Shown piece after piece: positions 17,269 to 25,565 of a stretch of DNA of 64,000 nt. The position numbers and the translations under genes are program-made. Origin of the DNA: Limibacterium fermenti (lineage in GTDB: Bacteria > Bacteroidota > Bacteroidia > Bacteroidales > Dysgonomonadaceae). The first letter of the stretch is position 1, and each line of letters opens with the position of its first letter. The notes beneath the pieces were generated by a model. It was not told where the DNA came from and made no database searches. It saw nothing but the letters and a program-made list of their open reading frames with translations. The stretch spans positions 3,038,001 to 3,102,000 of the forward strand of contig NZ_CP159486.1 in NCBI RefSeq assembly GCF_041902845.1, written 5' to 3'.

Positions 17269-18864
17269 ATGATTGAGTCTTTGTTGCAGAACTCATACTT
17301 TTCCGTTTTTTTAATCATCGCTCTCGGATTCATGCTGGGGCATATCAAAATAAAAGGGATTTCATTAGATTCCTCCGCCGTTATTTTCATCGCCTTATTA
17401 TTCGGGCACTTTGGTGTAATTATTCCGGAAGCATTAGGCAACTTCGGATTGGTTCTTTTTATTTTTACGATCGGTATACAATCGGGCGCCGGTTTTTTTG
17501 ACGCTTTTCGTAAAAATGGGCGAAACATCATCCTGATAGCTGTTTTACTGGTCTCTTGTGCGGGTATTACAGGCGTAGCGCTGGGATATGCTTTCGGGGT
17601 GGAAACGCCCGGTATTATCGGACTTATAGCCGGCGCGCTGAGCAGTACACCCGGACTTGCAACGGCCATCGATATCAGCGATTCGCCTCTTGTCTCCATT
17701 GCATATGGTATTACCTATCCGTTTGGCGTTATCGGAGTGATTTTGTTTGTAAAGTTGTTTCCTAAGATTTTCAAGGTCGATCTGAGAGAAGAAGAACGAA
17801 AAATGGAGATGAAAACAAAAGAGGCTTATCCAGAAGTGAAAAACAGGGTGCTGAAAGTGAAGAATGCCACGGTCTTCGGAAAATCACTGGAGGAATTACA
17901 AATACGCGCCATGACAGGAGCTATGATTTCTCGATATGTACACGATGGTACCGTGGGCATTGCTAGGGCTAAAACCCGGCTCCAAGAGGGTGATATTGTA
18001 AAGGCTGTGGGGACGGAAAATTCTTTAAAGCAACTCGAATTACTTATCGGTGAACGGGCAGATATCACTCTTCCTGTTGAAAACAATCAAGTGATGGAAT
18101 CGCTTCTTGTTACCAATAAGCAAATAGTGGACAAGACATTAGGGGCTTTAAATCTTACCGCCGCGTACGGTTGTAATGTCACCCATATTCGCCGAAGCGG
18201 AATTGTATTATCTCCTTCCCCCGATTTGAAGATTAAATTCGGTGATAAATTGGCCGTTGTCGGCGAACTCGAAAATGTGAAGGATGTAAGTGTATTGATC
18301 GGTAATGATGAAAAAAAGTTGTCCAACACAGACTTTTTCCCCATTGCAATGGGTATTGTATTAGGCATTTTATTAGGACAACTGAATATTTCCTTTGCCG
18401 ATTCATTTTCTTTTTCTCTGGGATTGACCGGCGGCGTTTTGATTATGGCCTTGGTATTGAGTAAAATCGGAAAAACAGGGCCGATTTTATGGACAATGTC
18501 TGATGGTTCGAACCAACTGCTACGCCAACTGGGGCTTTTGCTCTTTCTTGCCGAAGTCGGTACATCGGCGGGAGCGAATTTGGTATCCACTTTTCAAACC
18601 TATGGATTACTATATCTGGGGTTAGGCGCTATCATTACGTTGCTTCCGATGATTATTGCGGGATTATTCGGATATTATGTGCTGAAAGTAAATGCTTTGG
18701 AATTACTGGGAACGATCGTCGGGGGTATAACGAGCACACCCGGACTGGCAGCTATCGATTCGATGACCGACAGTAATGCCCCGAGTCTTGCCTATGCAAC
18801 GGTTTATCCTATAGCCATGGTATTGCTCATTGTCCTTATACAAATTATAGGAATCTTTATTTAA
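17269..18864 (+). CDS. AspT/YidE-type transporter with two RCK_C (TrkA-C) domains
   Basis: This 531-residue membrane protein has a membrane half of about five helices (residues 1-165), two cytoplasmic TrkA-C domains (about 195-355) and a second membrane half (about 360-531). The halves are related: AGALSSTPGLATAID near residue 120 recurs as GGITSTPGLAAIDS near residue 485, the repeated motif of the aspartate:alanine exchanger family. Family members move amino acids or small anions; some are exchangers. The substrate is not determined. The 3' end overlaps the rlmB 3' end by 8 bases on the other strand. Confidence 0.85.
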   Translation: MIESLLQNSYFSVFLIIALGFMLGHIKIKGISLDSSAVIFIALLFGHFGVIIPEALGNFGLVLFIFTIGIQSGAGFFDAFRKNGRNIILIAVLLVSCAGITGVALGYAFGVETPGIIGLIAGALSSTPGLATAIDISDSPLVSIAYGITYPFGVIGVILFVKLFPKIFKVDLREEERKMEMKTKEAYPEVKNRVLKVKNATVFGKSLEELQIRAMTGAMISRYVHDGTVGIARAKTRLQEGDIVKAVGTENSLKQLELLIGERADITLPVENNQVMESLLVTNKQIVDKTLGALNLTAAYGCNVTHIRRSGIVLSPSPDLKIKFGDKLAVVGELENVKDVSVLIGNDEKKLSNTDFFPIAMGIVLGILLGQLNISFADSFSFSLGLTGGVLIMALVLSKIGKTGPILWTMSDGSNQLLRQLGLLLFLAEVGTSAGANLVSTFQTYGLLYLGLGAIITLLPMIIAGLFGYYVLKVNALELLGTIVGGITSTPGLAAIDSMTDSNAPSLAYATVYPIAMVLLIVLIQIIGIFI

Positions 18865-19597
18865 TGCTTCTTTGTCGGATAACTTCATAGATCATAACCC
18901 CGGCAGCCACCGACACATTGAGGGAACGTATGGTGCCATACTGCGGTATTTGAACCAACTCGTCGCAGACACGCAGATTTTCGGGGGAAACGCCCGTATC
19001 TTCAGCACCCATTAAGACGGCAACAGGAAGCGAAAGATCGGTATCGGTATACGTGAGGGATGCTTTCTCGGTTGCAGCCACCACTTTAATCCCGCTGTTT
19101 TTCAGAAAGACGATAGCCTCTTTGAGGTTTTGCTCCCTACACACCGGTATGGTATGTAACGCTCCTGCCGACGTTTTAATGGCGTCGGCGTTTACGGTGA
19201 CGCTCCCCCGGGCCGGAATGACAATGGCATCGACACCCGCCACTTCGCACGTACGGGCAATCGCGCCGAAATTCCGCACATCGGTAATACCGTCCAATAC
19301 GACGATAAACGGCACCTTGCCCTCTTCATACAAAAGGGGCACAATCTGTTCGAGTTTCTGATAAGTAACAGCCGAGGTGAACGCAATTACCCCTTGGTGA
19401 TTTTTACGGGTGATTCTATCGATGCGCTCCACGGGCACCTTTTGCATAGGTATTTCATACTCGCGCAACACCGATTGCAACTCTTTAAAGAGTTCACCCT
19501 GTAGTTCGCGCTTCACCAGCACTTTATCAATATCTTTTCCGGCTTGCACCGCTTCAATAACGGCACGTATGCCAAAGAGCATTTCTTTTTCTTTCAT
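18857..19597 (-). CDS. rlmB: 23S rRNA (guanosine-2'-O)-methyltransferase RlmB
   Basis: This SPOUT methyltransferase of about 247 residues has an N-terminal L30e-like substrate-binding domain (MLFGIRAVIEAVQAG, RITRKNHQGVIAF). The C-terminal knot domain has VRNFGAIARTCEVAGVDAIV (motif 1), MGAEDTGVSPENL (motif 2) and TIRSLNVSVAAGVMIYEVI (motif 3). RlmB methylates G2251 of 23S rRNA using SAM. ATGs at 19597, 19600 and 19615 are all possible; the last lies inside the heptamer repeat array, so the internal ATGs are favoured. It lies just downstream of recN on the same strand. Confidence 0.9.
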   Translation of the reverse strand: MKEKEMLFGIRAVIEAVQAGKDIDKVLVKRELQGELFKELQSVLREYEIPMQKVPVERIDRITRKNHQGVIAFTSAVTYQKLEQIVPLLYEEGKVPFIVVLDGITDVRNFGAIARTCEVAGVDAIVIPARGSVTVNADAIKTSAGALHTIPVCREQNLKEAIVFLKNSGIKVVAATEKASLTYTDTDLSLPVAVLMGAEDTGVSPENLRVCDELVQIPQYGTIRSLNVSVAAGVMIYEVIRQRSIK

Positions 19598-19605
19598 CAT
19601 TTTTT

Positions 19606-19668
19606 CATTATCCATTGTTCATTGTCCATTATCCATTGTCCATTATCCATTGTCAATTGTCAATTCAT
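19606..19668. repeat. 7-bp tandem repeat array, unit CATTRTC
   Basis: About nine heptamers are in phase: CATTATC, CATTGTT, CATTGTC, CATTATC, CATTGTC, CATTATC, CATTGTC, AATTGTC, AATTCAT. The array fills the gap between recN and rlmB. It supplies the recN stop codon (minus-strand TGA at 19660-19662) and reaches the possible rlmB start. Confidence 0.85.
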
Positions 19669-21321
19669 ATTCAGCATCACCTTGGCATTTTCTATCGCCT
19701 GCGCGGTAATATCCGCCCCGCTAAGCATACGGGCAATCTCTTCTATACGTTCGGAATGAGACAAACGCTTCATCTGCGTCATCACGGAATCTCCAGACTC
19801 TTCTTTGTATACGACAAAGTGCGCATCGCCTTTCGATGCAATCTGAGGAAGGTGAGTGATCGCGACAACCTGCATACGACGACTCATTTCGTGCATGATG
19901 AGCCCCATCTTTTCGGCAATCTCGCCCGATGTGCCCGTATCTATTTCATCGAAGATAATCGTCGGAAGAGCCGTAGCTCCGGCAACCATCGATTTGACAG
20001 CCAACATCACACGAGAAATCTCTCCTCCCGAGGCAATCTGCGAGACGGGTTGTAAAGCAGTATTCTTGTTCGCCGAGAAAAGGAACTGAATATAATCGGA
20101 ACCGGTAGCATCGGGCGTTTCCCTTGCCGTGAACGCACCCTTGAAGCGTGCGTTCGGCATTCCCAGGTACGATAACCTTTCGATCAGTTGTTTTTCGATG
20201 GTAGGAGCCGCAGCCTGTCGCTTTTTGCTCAGGGCTGCGGCAGTGTCGAGCATCGTGTGCCGGGCAGCCGCCACATCGTTTTCCAATGCCGTTATTTGTT
20301 CATCGAGTGAATCGATGTTCTCGAGTTTACGGCGGATATTTTCCCGCAATTCGATTAGTTCGCCGACTGTCGCAAGCGAATGCTTTTTCTCCAAATCATA
20401 TATCAAGCTGAGCCGATCCTCCACCACCTGTTGCCGTTCCGGATCAAAATCAACGGCTTCGAACAACCCTTCCGCCTCGGCACGCACATCCTTCAGGTCG
20501 ATATAGGCCGATTCTACCCTGCCCGCTAATGCTGCAGCATCGGGAAAGACGCGCTCTACCGAACGCAGAGACTCCAATACCGACCGCAAAAGCGATTCGA
20601 CATTCGAATCATCACCCGATAACAAAGACGTAGCGGAAAACAAACCCGATTTAATTTCTTCGGAATGGGTGATCGCCTCCAATTCAGCTTCCAACCGTTC
20701 CTGCTCCTCTTCTTCGAGATCGGCCTCGGATAAGCCGGCATGCTGAAATCGCAAATAATCCTCTTCCTCCTTGTTTGTACGCGACTGTTCGCGCAACATC
20801 GACAAATTCTTTTCCAATGTCCGGTAACGAGAGAAAGCAACGGAGAAGGCCGATTTTTCTTTTGCCGTGCCGGCGATTAAATCCACAACATTCAATTGAT
20901 AAAGGTTGTCGTTGAGCGAAAGATTTTGATGTTGCGAATGAATATCGATGAGCCGTTCGCCCAGTTCTTTCAGGTCGTTCAGATACACCGGCGAATCGTT
21001 CACAAAAGCGCGAGACTTGCCGTTTGCCCATATTTCGCGACGCAGGATGCATTCGTCGCCGTCATACACCCAATCGTGCTGTTCAAAAAAGTCTTTTAAA
21101 TCGTATTTCGAAATGTCGAATACACCCTCGACAATACATTTCGCCTCATCCTGTTTGATGTAGCGCGTTTCAGCGCGTTGCCCCAGAATAAGGGACAGGG
21201 CGCCCAGTATGATAGACTTCCCCGCACCGGTCTCGCCGGTGATCACGGAGAAGCCGTTGTCGAACCGAATCGTCAACGAGTCGATAAGTGCATAATTTTG
21301 TATAGCCAGAGAAGTAAGCAT
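19660..21321 (-). CDS. recN: DNA repair ATPase RecN
   Basis: This SMC-like protein of about 553 residues starts at the ATG at 21321, immediately before MLTSLAIQNYALIDSLTIRF. It has Walker A (GETGAGKSIILGAL), a central coiled coil (about 150-370, rich in EEEQERLEAELEA and ENIRRKLENIDSLDEQ), the signature QIASGGEISRVMLAVKSM and Walker B (PTIIFDEIDTGTSG). RecN acts in double-strand-break repair and keeps broken ends together. The 3' end runs into a heptamer repeat array that provides the stop codon. DUF4835 lies 10 bases upstream, an arrangement found in other Bacteroidetes. Confidence 0.92.
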   Translation of the reverse strand: MLTSLAIQNYALIDSLTIRFDNGFSVITGETGAGKSIILGALSLILGQRAETRYIKQDEAKCIVEGVFDISKYDLKDFFEQHDWVYDGDECILRREIWANGKSRAFVNDSPVYLNDLKELGERLIDIHSQHQNLSLNDNLYQLNVVDLIAGTAKEKSAFSVAFSRYRTLEKNLSMLREQSRTNKEEEDYLRFQHAGLSEADLEEEEQERLEAELEAITHSEEIKSGLFSATSLLSGDDSNVESLLRSVLESLRSVERVFPDAAALAGRVESAYIDLKDVRAEAEGLFEAVDFDPERQQVVEDRLSLIYDLEKKHSLATVGELIELRENIRRKLENIDSLDEQITALENDVAAARHTMLDTAAALSKKRQAAAPTIEKQLIERLSYLGMPNARFKGAFTARETPDATGSDYIQFLFSANKNTALQPVSQIASGGEISRVMLAVKSMVAGATALPTIIFDEIDTGTSGEIAEKMGLIMHEMSRRMQVVAITHLPQIASKGDAHFVVYKEESGDSVMTQMKRLSHSERIEEIARMLSGADITAQAIENAKVMLNMN

Positions 21322-21331
21322 AAGACTGTTA

Positions 21332-22240
21332 TTAGTTGGATTGCTTGATTTTTTCCAGTTCGCGGGTCCGTGTCGGATAAATCCGTTGCAACGTGTTGTA
21401 TGCGTTCTGCTTTTCGCTTGCAACAGCGGTCGATAACACATTACACAGTTCACCAAGCTTGGTATCGCCGAATACCGTTAGCAAAGCCGATGTAGGACGT
21501 TGCGTATACAGCGACGCCAATACCGGTACGGCCTCAGCCACGGTACGGCGAGCGTCGTCGGGATAATCAGCCAGGCGATCGAGCCCCAACCGATGATAAG
21601 AATACCACATATTGCGGAAAGACTCCTGCGAAGCATCGGAGAAAGCCTGTGCCAATGCATAGCGGTTACGATTTTTGCCTCGCGATTCCCATCCCGCCCA
21701 ATTATTTGGTTGCACTTGCTGCACAATCTGTTGCATGGTCCGAAAATAGTCTGAACCCCCAAGAGGCGACATCGAATCGAAATCGAGCCCAATGATCAAA
21801 TAGATATAAAAAGCGAGCGTCGCCTGTAAGTTTCCGGTTATACGGTCGGGTTGATATTCCAAAGGCTGATATTCCATATAGTCGAATGAAAATTCGGTAT
21901 CGCGGAAGTTCAGCAAAGGAGTGGCGTAGGTGGCATTATACACCGGGCGGCGCGATTGCACCAGCAACTCGGCGTTGAACGTGTTGTCCGACGTCATTTC
22001 TTTGAGTACGATCGTGAAAGAATAATCGATACGCTCATTGGCGCGAAAGCCGGTGCGTGTCCACTGCCGGTCATTGATAAACGTATGCACCGCTTCTTGC
22101 ATGGAAGTAAACAACTGCCGGTCGGAACGCTGTATGGCACGACTGTCGATCGTCACCACCGCATTCAACTCCTGAGCGGCGAGCGAAAGCGTCCCCCACA
22201 CAAAGAGCCACAAACACATCAGTTTGGCCGATACCCGCAT
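21332..22240 (-). CDS. DUF4835 family exported protein
   Basis: This protein of about 302 residues starts at MRVSAKLMC (22240). It has a cleavable signal (LMCLWLFVWGTLSLAAQ), then LNAVVTIDSRAIQRSDRQLF and VHTFINDRQWTRTGF, typical of DUF4835. The family is restricted to Bacteroidetes and often precedes recN. Some annotators link it to type IX secretion as PorD, but I cannot test that here. The PorE-like gene only 1.3 kb upstream on the same strand is compatible with that idea. It probably lies in the outer membrane or periplasm. Confidence 0.75.
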   Translation of the reverse strand: MRVSAKLMCLWLFVWGTLSLAAQELNAVVTIDSRAIQRSDRQLFTSMQEAVHTFINDRQWTRTGFRANERIDYSFTIVLKEMTSDNTFNAELLVQSRRPVYNATYATPLLNFRDTEFSFDYMEYQPLEYQPDRITGNLQATLAFYIYLIIGLDFDSMSPLGGSDYFRTMQQIVQQVQPNNWAGWESRGKNRNRYALAQAFSDASQESFRNMWYSYHRLGLDRLADYPDDARRTVAEAVPVLASLYTQRPTSALLTVFGDTKLGELCNVLSTAVASEKQNAYNTLQRIYPTRTRELEKIKQSN

Positions 22241-22241
22241 A

Positions 22242-22541
22242 TCAATGCTCCAAAGATTTATAAAATTGCAATTCGTTGCGCAACTCGTTGAGTTCGGATT
22301 GCAACGACCGTACACGCGCCAACATGTGATGAAGCGCCTCAATACCTTCTACATTGATATCCATGTCGTAATACCAACGGATAAACTGTTCGAGCTCGGA
22401 AAGATCGTCGTACTCTATAAAGCGGTCGTTATCCTGATCGACGATATCAATCAAGCCCGACTCCTGCAACGAATCGATAAACGTCTCTTCCACCTCGTAA
22501 ATCCTCAGGCACTCGCTGTATAATAATCTGTTTCCGCTCAT
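22242..22541 (-). CDS. CbpM-like chaperone modulator
   Basis: This 99-residue protein has a MerR-like N-terminal helix-turn-helix portion (LLYSECLRIYEVEETFIDSL, GLIDIVDQDNDRFI) and a C-terminal helix (ARVRSLQSELNELRNELQFY). It overlaps the CbpA/DnaJ gene by 4 bases, the standard cbpA-cbpM arrangement. In the E. coli pair, CbpM binds the J domain of CbpA and blocks its co-chaperone activity. That role is inferred from family and position. Confidence 0.8.
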   Translation of the reverse strand: MSGNRLLYSECLRIYEVEETFIDSLQESGLIDIVDQDNDRFIEYDDLSELEQFIRWYYDMDINVEGIEALHHMLARVRSLQSELNELRNELQFYKSLEH

Positions 22542-23458
22542 TGTCTTCTGATTTTTGATAATTCGGTAAATAACGCTTTTTCCCTGTCTGAAAGATTTTG
22601 AGGAAGAAGGATTTTCAGCGTAACATACAGATCCCCGAAGCGGCCGTCTTGCTTGTATACGGGGAATCCTTTCCCTTTCAGGCGCAACTTCGCATCGAGC
22701 TGCGTGCCGGGCTTAACGGTCATTTTCACTTGCCCGTCGAGCGTATTAATCGTGATTTCGCCTCCCAACACGGCGGTATACAGATCGATCGAAGCTTCGC
22801 TATACACATCGTCTCCCAATCGTTTGAATACCGCGTCGTCTTCAATGGAAAATGTAATGTATAAATCGCCGTTAGGGCCGCCGTTCACGCCGGGCTGTCC
22901 GTATCCGGTCAGTTTAATGACTTGACCGTTTGCCACACCGGCAGGAATAGTGATGCGGATATTCTTTCCGTCGACCGTCAAGGTTTGCTGATGCGTGTGC
23001 ATGGCCTGACGAAGTGTCAGATGTAACTCCGACCGGTAATCGCCGCCTTTGAACTTACGGCTGCTACGGCTGCTCTGGCGTGAACCGAAACCGCTACCGA
23101 ACATGGAATGGAAGAATTCCGAAAAATCGTCATCGCCAAAATCCCCTTCGGTATAGAATGTCTGACTTCCTCCAGGCGACTGCGATGACCACTGCTGCCG
23201 GTACTGCTGTTGGGCTTTTTCGTACTCTTCGCCATGCTCCCAGTTTTCGCCGTACTTATCGTATTTGGCACGTTTTTCAGGATCGCTCAACACCTCGTTG
23301 GCCTCGTTAAGCTCCTGAAACTTACGGTGCGCGTCTTTGTCATTCGGATTCAAATCCGGGTGCAACTTACGCGCCAACTTACGATACGCCTTCTTAATTT
23401 CGTCGGCGGACGCGTTTTTATCGACACCTAATATTTTATAGTAATCAATATATGCCAT
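22538..23458 (-). CDS. cbpA: DnaJ-family co-chaperone CbpA
   Basis: This protein of about 306 residues has an N-terminal J domain (DYYKILGVDKNASADEIKKA, with HPD in ARKLHPDLNP). A Gly/Phe-rich linker follows (SMFGSGFGSRQSSRSSRKF), then two beta-rich substrate-binding domains. There is no zinc-finger region, which separates it from DnaJ and places it with CbpA. It stimulates DnaK and may bind DNA under stress. The start at MAYIDYY is used; an ATG two codons upstream is possible. A minus-strand TACATTTG box lies at 23482-23489. Confidence 0.87.
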   Translation of the reverse strand: MAYIDYYKILGVDKNASADEIKKAYRKLARKLHPDLNPNDKDAHRKFQELNEANEVLSDPEKRAKYDKYGENWEHGEEYEKAQQQYRQQWSSQSPGGSQTFYTEGDFGDDDFSEFFHSMFGSGFGSRQSSRSSRKFKGGDYRSELHLTLRQAMHTHQQTLTVDGKNIRITIPAGVANGQVIKLTGYGQPGVNGGPNGDLYITFSIEDDAVFKRLGDDVYSEASIDLYTAVLGGEITINTLDGQVKMTVKPGTQLDAKLRLKGKGFPVYKQDGRFGDLYVTLKILLPQNLSDREKALFTELSKIRRQ

Positions 23459-23481
23459 TTTCACCTGTATAGTAGTGTGTG

Positions 23482-23489
23482 CAAATGTA
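23482..23489 (-). promoter_or_regulatory. Putative -7 promoter box TACATTTG for cbpA
   Basis: TAnnTTTG on the minus strand, about 24 bases before the cbpA start; probably drives cbpA-cbpM. Confidence 0.4.
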
Positions 23490-23510
23490 GCAAAAAATAT
23501 GCCTTTCGCA

Positions 23511-25511
23511 TCAATATAATCCGAAATTCGTATCGGTCACGCGAAACTCCGTGCGGCGGTTGATTTGGTCGGCTACGGCTTGCTGCTCCGGCGGTAGTTG
23601 TTCGATGAATTCGGGGATAAGTATATCGTTTTCTTTCAGAAAATCAAACTGTGCAGCGAGCTTCTTCGTCACGGTTTTGGGATTGCTCTTGCCATAGCCG
23701 GCAGCCGACAGTCGCTCGGAATCGATGCCGTGAGCCGTAAGGTATTTTACCACAGACTGCGCCCGGCGAAGCGACAGATCGCGGTTGTATTCTTCCGTTC
23801 CCTTACGGTCGGTATGCGCCGAAAGTTCGATGGCCACCGAAGGGTTATCATTCAGTAAGGCTATCAACTCGTCGAGTCCTGCTTTCGAGTCGGAACGCAA
23901 CGTCGCCTTATCAAAATCGTAAAAAATATGTTCGAGAATCACCGGTTCGGTATAAGACGTGAGGATAAAGTCGGCATAATATATCGTGTCTTTTTCTTCC
24001 GCATCGGTACGCACTGTTTTTTTACTGTTGAGGAAACCCTCAGCCGAAGCCATCAACACATACTGTACGCCTCGCTGCACCGGAAAGCGGTACATGCCCT
24101 TCCGGTCGGAGGTAAAGCGTTGCTGCGAGCCGTCACTACCAATGACGGCGATCGCTGCGCCCGGAATGAGTTCTTTTTCACGGTCGGCGACAAACCCTTC
24201 GGCAAGCGTTTCGGCAAAACGGTAATCGAACGAGTAAATATGATCGTATCCGCGCGCATCGTTGCGATTGGAACTGAAAAAACCTTTTTCGCCTTCTTTC
24301 CCGAAAGTGATGCCGAAGTCGTCAGCCGCCGAGTTTACGGGATAGCGCATATTATCGACTTGCCAGCGGCCGTTGCGGAACACGGCTCGAAACAGATCGA
24401 GTCCGCCCATACCAGGATGGCCGTCGGAAGAGAAATAGAGCGTACTATCGTTTCGCACATAGGGAAACAGTTCGTCGCCGGGAGTATTGATTTCGGGTCC
24501 CATGTTTTGCATAAACAATACGGCATTGTTTTCATTAAGGCTCGCCCGCCAGATGTCCTTTCCGCCGTATCCGCCCGGCCTGTCGGATACGAAATACAGC
24601 GTTTCGCGCGAAAGCGAGATCGCCGGATGGGCAAACACCGATAACGTATCGCCACCATCGAGCGTCATCGGTTGTCCGGCAGACCATTGTCCCGACACGC
24701 GGCGCGAGACATAGATTCGGGTAAGGGCCGGCTTACCGGTTTCGACCGGACTAAACGTATAATACATATATTCCCCGTCAGCCGGAAACGAAGGCGTACC
24801 CTCATCGAACTCCGTATTCAATTCCGACTCCAGCACATCTGGTTTCTGCCATTCACCGCGGGCATTCCGCACAGCAAGGAAGAAATCATTATTCTTGAGA
24901 CCCGTAACCGGACTAATGCTGTCCCCACGGGCATCATCGCGCGACGAGGTGATATACAAGGCCTCGCCACCGGGAGAAAACATCGGACTAAACTCGCCCC
25001 GACGCGAATTGAACACGTCCATCTTCCGCACTTGATAACGGCTTGGACTCGTAATGAGCACAGGCGCACGCGAAGCGCCCTCCAGTCCGTTTAGCCCAAG
25101 AATATCGCCGGGAGACAGGTCGAGATAACGCCGGTAAGCTTCGACGGCTTGCGGATATTTCCCTTCTTCGTGCAGCATTTGAGCATATCGAAAATACATC
25201 AGCGTGTCGGGATATTCGTAACGGATAGCGTTGTTGTAGGCCACGGAGGCACGCACGGTGTGGTTGATCTTCCGGTAGTTTTCAGCCATTTCATAAGCAA
25301 TTACCCCACGTAAAGCCTTCTCTCCGCGGGGTGTCTGCCGGTATAACCGGCGGTACGTTTCACCGGCGGTATGATATTCCCCGCGCAGGTATTGCTGCCG
25401 GGCGTCACTCAATGCGGCCCTCCGGCAAGACATCGTGCACAGCATTAGTACCGCTGCCAACAAATATGGATATCCGATTGTCCTCACTATTTTAGCCTTT
25501 TGTCGAACCAT
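23511..25511 (-). CDS. porE: PorE-like OmpA lipoprotein (TPR, propeller, regulatory domain, OmpA)
   Basis: This 666-residue predicted lipoprotein has a hydrophobic leader ending near Cys29 (LMLCTMSCRRA). Domains in order are TPR-like helices (about 35-145, RQQYLRGEYHTAGETYRRLY), a PD40-type beta-propeller (about 160-430, GGYGGKDIWRASL, GMGGLDLFRAVF), a carboxypeptidase-regulatory-like domain (about 440-525) and an OmpA C-terminal peptidoglycan-binding domain (about 535-660, FYDFDKATLRSDSKAGLDEL, SAHTDRKGTEEYN). That order and length match PorE of the Porphyromonas gingivalis type IX secretion system, which binds peptidoglycan near the outer-membrane complex. The symbol rests on architecture, not on a search. 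Confidence 0.72.
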   Translation of the reverse strand: MVRQKAKIVRTIGYPYLLAAVLMLCTMSCRRAALSDARQQYLRGEYHTAGETYRRLYRQTPRGEKALRGVIAYEMAENYRKINHTVRASVAYNNAIRYEYPDTLMYFRYAQMLHEEGKYPQAVEAYRRYLDLSPGDILGLNGLEGASRAPVLITSPSRYQVRKMDVFNSRRGEFSPMFSPGGEALYITSSRDDARGDSISPVTGLKNNDFFLAVRNARGEWQKPDVLESELNTEFDEGTPSFPADGEYMYYTFSPVETGKPALTRIYVSRRVSGQWSAGQPMTLDGGDTLSVFAHPAISLSRETLYFVSDRPGGYGGKDIWRASLNENNAVLFMQNMGPEINTPGDELFPYVRNDSTLYFSSDGHPGMGGLDLFRAVFRNGRWQVDNMRYPVNSAADDFGITFGKEGEKGFFSSNRNDARGYDHIYSFDYRFAETLAEGFVADREKELIPGAAIAVIGSDGSQQRFTSDRKGMYRFPVQRGVQYVLMASAEGFLNSKKTVRTDAEEKDTIYYADFILTSYTEPVILEHIFYDFDKATLRSDSKAGLDELIALLNDNPSVAIELSAHTDRKGTEEYNRDLSLRRAQSVVKYLTAHGIDSERLSAAGYGKSNPKTVTKKLAAQFDFLKENDILIPEFIEQLPPEQQAVADQINRRTEFRVTDTNFGLY

Positions 25512-25565
25512 CGAGATTGTCGCCTGAAGCGACGCCCTCGATAGTGGTTATCCCATATCCGCGTT

